Shown here in pieces: positions 61,824-64,000 of a stretch of 64,000 bases of DNA. The first letter of the stretch is position 1. Each line of letters begins with the position of its first letter. Origin of the DNA: Actinomycetaceae bacterium (lineage in GTDB: Bacteria > Actinomycetota > Actinomycetes > Actinomycetales > Actinomycetaceae); the NCBI GenBank assembly GCA_030538185.1, contig JAUNUK010000004.1, positions 186,001 to 250,000 on the forward strand, given 5' to 3'. Made by a program: the position numbers and the translations under genes. The notes beneath the pieces were generated by a model that made no database searches, was not told the origin of the DNA, and saw only the letters and a program-made list of their open reading frames with translations.

Positions 61824-62728
61824 TTTCATTGTTAAAACTTCGTGGCATAAATAAATCTTTTGGCGACTTGCATGTCTTGAAGGACATCGACCTCACTTTT
61901 TCGAGCGCATGCACAACGGTCATTTTGGGTCCCTCGGGTTCCGGCAAGTCAACCTTATTGCGCTCTTTGAACCTTTTGGAACAACCGGATTCCGGGGTTA
62001 TGGAATTATTTGCCGAGGGCGGGGATCGTTGCAACACGCCCGCGCTTGAGCCCAGTGTGGAACATGATGATGCCACGGGGGTTTCTGCCCAAGCGGACCA
62101 GGCAAGCCAAGCGGGCCAGGAGGCGCAGGCGGGCCAGCAGGAAACCAGCGCACAGGACGCAAGCTCTTTCGAGCCTCTGTCCATCGACTTTGCAAATAAG
62201 CTGCCTTCACGCATGTCCTCCGAGGTCAAACGTCGCTTTGCCATGGTGTTTCAAAGCTTCAATCTGTTCCCCAATATGACTGTTTTAGAAAACGTGACAG
62301 TTGGACCCATCCAGGTATTGAGCCACCCTCGCGATGAGGCTGTTGAACAGGCAAAGGGGATTTTGGACCGCGTGGGCCTGAGCGAAAAACTCTCAGCCTT
62401 TCCGGCGACCTTGTCTGGTGGCCAGCAACAACGCGTGGCGATTGCCAGGGCGCTTGCGATGACACCCCAGTTCCTGTTGTTCGACGAGCCGACCTCGGCT
62501 CTGGATCCTGAGCTGGAGGCTGAAGTCCTGAAGGTTATGGCCGATCTTTCGGCAGAACACCGCTCCCTCATTGTGGTGACACACAATATGAGCTTCGCAA
62601 AAGCTGCCGCCGAAAAGATTGTTTTCTTGGATGCGGGCCAGGTTGCTTTCGAGGGCTGCCCCCAAGATTTCTTCAGCGCGCCAACCGACAGAATCCGCCA
62701 GTTTCTATCAACCCACCAGCAGCTTTAA
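61820..62728 (+). CDS. Amino-acid ABC transporter ATPase with an insertion
   Basis: A 302-residue GlnQ-type ATPase: Walker A GPSGSGKST, Q-loop FQSFNLFPNM, signature LSGGQQQR and Walker B FLLFDEPTSALD. Between Walker A and the Q-loop, ~60 extra residues are rich in Gln, Ala and Ser (ADQASQAGQEAQAGQQETSAQ) where relatives have a short loop. The insertion's first codons contain a CCGAGGGCGGGG motif copy. The domain is otherwise complete, so activity is likely retained. Confidence 0.93.
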   Translation: MISLLKLRGINKSFGDLHVLKDIDLTFSSACTTVILGPSGSGKSTLLRSLNLLEQPDSGVMELFAEGGDRCNTPALEPSVEHDDATGVSAQADQASQAGQEAQAGQQETSAQDASSFEPLSIDFANKLPSRMSSEVKRRFAMVFQSFNLFPNMTVLENVTVGPIQVLSHPRDEAVEQAKGILDRVGLSEKLSAFPATLSGGQQQRVAIARALAMTPQFLLFDEPTSALDPELEAEVLKVMADLSAEHRSLIVVTHNMSFAKAAAEKIVFLDAGQVAFEGCPQDFFSAPTDRIRQFLSTHQQL

Positions 62729-64000
62729 TGTCCGTCTGCTGCCCGATGGACCGCTTGCAGGACCTGTATTTCGGGGATATTTAAGGCCTTCGCAGCAGCG
62801 GCGATATCCTCAAATTCCGGCGTCACCTGCCTTGGGGCATCTCCAATTTCCGAGGGCGGCCTGCCGTGTTTGAGGCGGATTTTGTGACCCTGGATGTCTA
62901 TGGTCGTGTAACTTCTGGCCCAGGTCACACGGTGTTGCACAGCGCCTATGCGAACGCCGAGGGTTGTCGTGTGTGTAAGGATAATGCGTGCCATACGCTC
63001 TGAGTCTTCAGGGGTGCACAGGGCAGTAATGATGTGGGCAGGGCGGCCTTTTTTGCCCGTGATGGGGGTCAACCACGCGTCTTTGGCGCCTTCATCCAAA
63101 AGCGTTTGGATAACGCCGGGCCACAGGCGCGGATCCATGTCATCCACATTTGCCGCGACCTCTACTACACGATCACCAAGGCCCTGGTCTCCTGGGGTTT
63201 GCGAGGCGATTGTTTCCGTATCTCCTATAAAGATGCGCACGCGGTTGGGCATGCCTGGGATGTCTTTCCCGCCCGCCCCGCTGCCAATGGCTTTGACCTG
63301 CATGGCGGGCATGTCTTCGCAGGCTTTCGCAAAGTGTCGCAGCAGTGCCATGCCCGTGGGGGTCGCCAATTCGCCTATCGGGTTGTCGGCGGGTGCCGGT
63401 TGTGTCGGATGCAGAGACGCGTGGTCGTGATGGTGCTGGTCGTGCGCTGTTTGATGGGTATGTCCGTGTTCGTGTCCGTGTTCGTGTCCGGGGTTGCCCA
63501 TATTGTCAGGACATGAAGATTTTTCGGGATATTCGTGGTGGTGGCTGTGGTGACCGTGCGCGTGGGCCGCCGAGTGACCGTTGTCGTGGTTATGGTCGTG
63601 CGCATGTCCGTGGTGTTCGAGTTTCTGCGTGACGCCCTCGGGAATACTGCTTACCTGCCAACCCAAGGCGAGGCGGGCCACTGCCGGGGCCGGGACGCTG
63701 AGCCAACCGTGCGCTGCCCGGATTTTGCCATGCCCCAAGGCAACCTCGGAGGCAGTGATGCGGGTGCCAGGTTCACATGCGCCCAGTAAACGCATGGCTT
63801 CACAGGTGCCCACGATGTCTGCGATGGAATCCCATGAGCCGACCTCGTGGAACTCTACGTCGTCCAAAGCTGTGCCATGAACCTCGGCCTCTGCCTGTCC
63901 AAGCAGCTCGAAAACATTTAGAGCGGCATCCGCAGTGTCGGGGTGCAAGGTTTGGCGCTCGCGGGCGGAAGTGATCAGTGCGCGGATTTCTTTTAGCGCC
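62725..64000 (-). CDS. larC: Nickel-pincer cofactor protein LarC, N-terminus cut by window
   Basis: The frame is open to the right edge, so the first ~50 or more residues are missing. Visible parts are VHGTALDDVEFHEVGSWDSIADIVG, the C-terminal VAANVDDMDPRLWPGVIQTLL and KGRPAHIITALCTPEDSERM, all LarC (DUF111) features. LarC inserts nickel into the pyridinium-bis-thiocarboxylate cofactor of lactate racemase-type enzymes. Between the halves is a His/Asp-rich tract (roughly 20 His in 70 residues, e.g. HEHGHEHGHTHQ), probably a nickel store. A TTG at 63948 is only an internal codon. larA, larB and larE are not in view. Confidence 0.88.
   Translation of the reverse strand, partial: ALKEIRALITSARERQTLHPDTADAALNVFELLGQAEAEVHGTALDDVEFHEVGSWDSIADIVGTCEAMRLLGACEPGTRITASEVALGHGKIRAAHGWLSVPAPAVARLALGWQVSSIPEGVTQKLEHHGHAHDHNHDNGHSAAHAHGHHSHHHEYPEKSSCPDNMGNPGHEHGHEHGHTHQTAHDQHHHDHASLHPTQPAPADNPIGELATPTGMALLRHFAKACEDMPAMQVKAIGSGAGGKDIPGMPNRVRIFIGDTETIASQTPGDQGLGDRVVEVAANVDDMDPRLWPGVIQTLLDEGAKDAWLTPITGKKGRPAHIITALCTPEDSERMARIILTHTTTLGVRIGAVQHRVTWARSYTTIDIQGHKIRLKHGRPPSEIGDAPRQVTPEFEDIAAAAKALNIPEIQVLQAVHRAADGH

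Overview
The window looks like the chromosome of an actinobacterium of moderate GC, most likely an Actinomycetaceae-type organism. Family-level markers are a WhiB-family Fe-S regulator, a Crp/GlxR-like regulator beside endonuclease III, a PonA2-type penicillin-binding protein followed by a metallophosphoesterase, and the actinobacterial 'helicase/secretion neighborhood' Tad pilus genes. The gene order tad/ssd ... nth-crp ... DUF4177-whiB-ponA2-phosphoesterase resembles, from memory, the Mycobacterium tuberculosis region around Rv3649-Rv3683. No species can be assigned from sequence alone.

Layout. 0-7.4 kb (minus strand): a truncated DEAD/DEAH helicase, two exporters (EamA, DHA2-type MFS) and the distal half of a Tad pilus locus (two TadE-like proteins, Flp pilin, a fused TadB-TadC). 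7.5-15.8 kb (plus): a ROK-regulated glycan operon with sugar ABC importer, GNAT acetyltransferase, GH29 alpha-L-fucosidase and Gfo/Idh/MocA oxidoreductase. 15.8-25.3 kb (minus): a defence cluster with an Abi protein, a type I restriction-modification system (hsdM-hsdS-hsdR) and three toxin-antitoxin modules. 25.3-27.8 kb (minus): the proximal half of the Tad locus (CpaF/TadA ATPase and CpaE/Ssd-like protein), so about 18 kb separates the two halves. 28-36.6 kb: two disordered-plus-membrane proteins, nth, crp, DUF4177, whiB, ponA2, phosphoesterase and tRNA-Pro(CGG). 37-44.5 kb: a catabolic operon with BCCT transporter, GlpP-type antiterminator, MFS, SDR, FAD oxidase and FGGY kinase, resembling the E. 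coli ygc cluster. 44.7-50.9 kb: malic enzyme, LacI regulator, uxaC and a fructuronate reductase-like gene. 51-58.7 kb: a duplicated signalling region with two paralogous NarL-type response regulators, two paralogous membrane proteins, one histidine kinase, a 54-residue secreted peptide gene, four CCCGATCGGG-centred palindromes and a vapBC pair between near-identical repeats. 58.8-64 kb: a Cys/Met-rich leader peptide before a cystathionine gamma-lyase/synthase-type enzyme, a polar amino-acid ABC importer and a truncated larC.

Signals that ordinary annotation does not explain: (1) a 9-mer, CCGAGGGCG, hand-counted 36 times on both strands with an AT-rich 5' flank, nearly absent from the restriction/TA island, which behaves like a DNA-uptake or similar architecture signal; (2) the same 39-bp pair of DnaA-box-like 9-mers at the same distance upstream of both halves of the split Tad locus; (3) a 41-nt exact copy of the middle of tRNA-Pro inside the reading frame of the neighbouring phosphoesterase gene; (4) a candidate peptide-histidine kinase-response regulator signalling operon; (5) a leaderless Cys/Met-codon leader upstream of the sulfur amino-acid gene.
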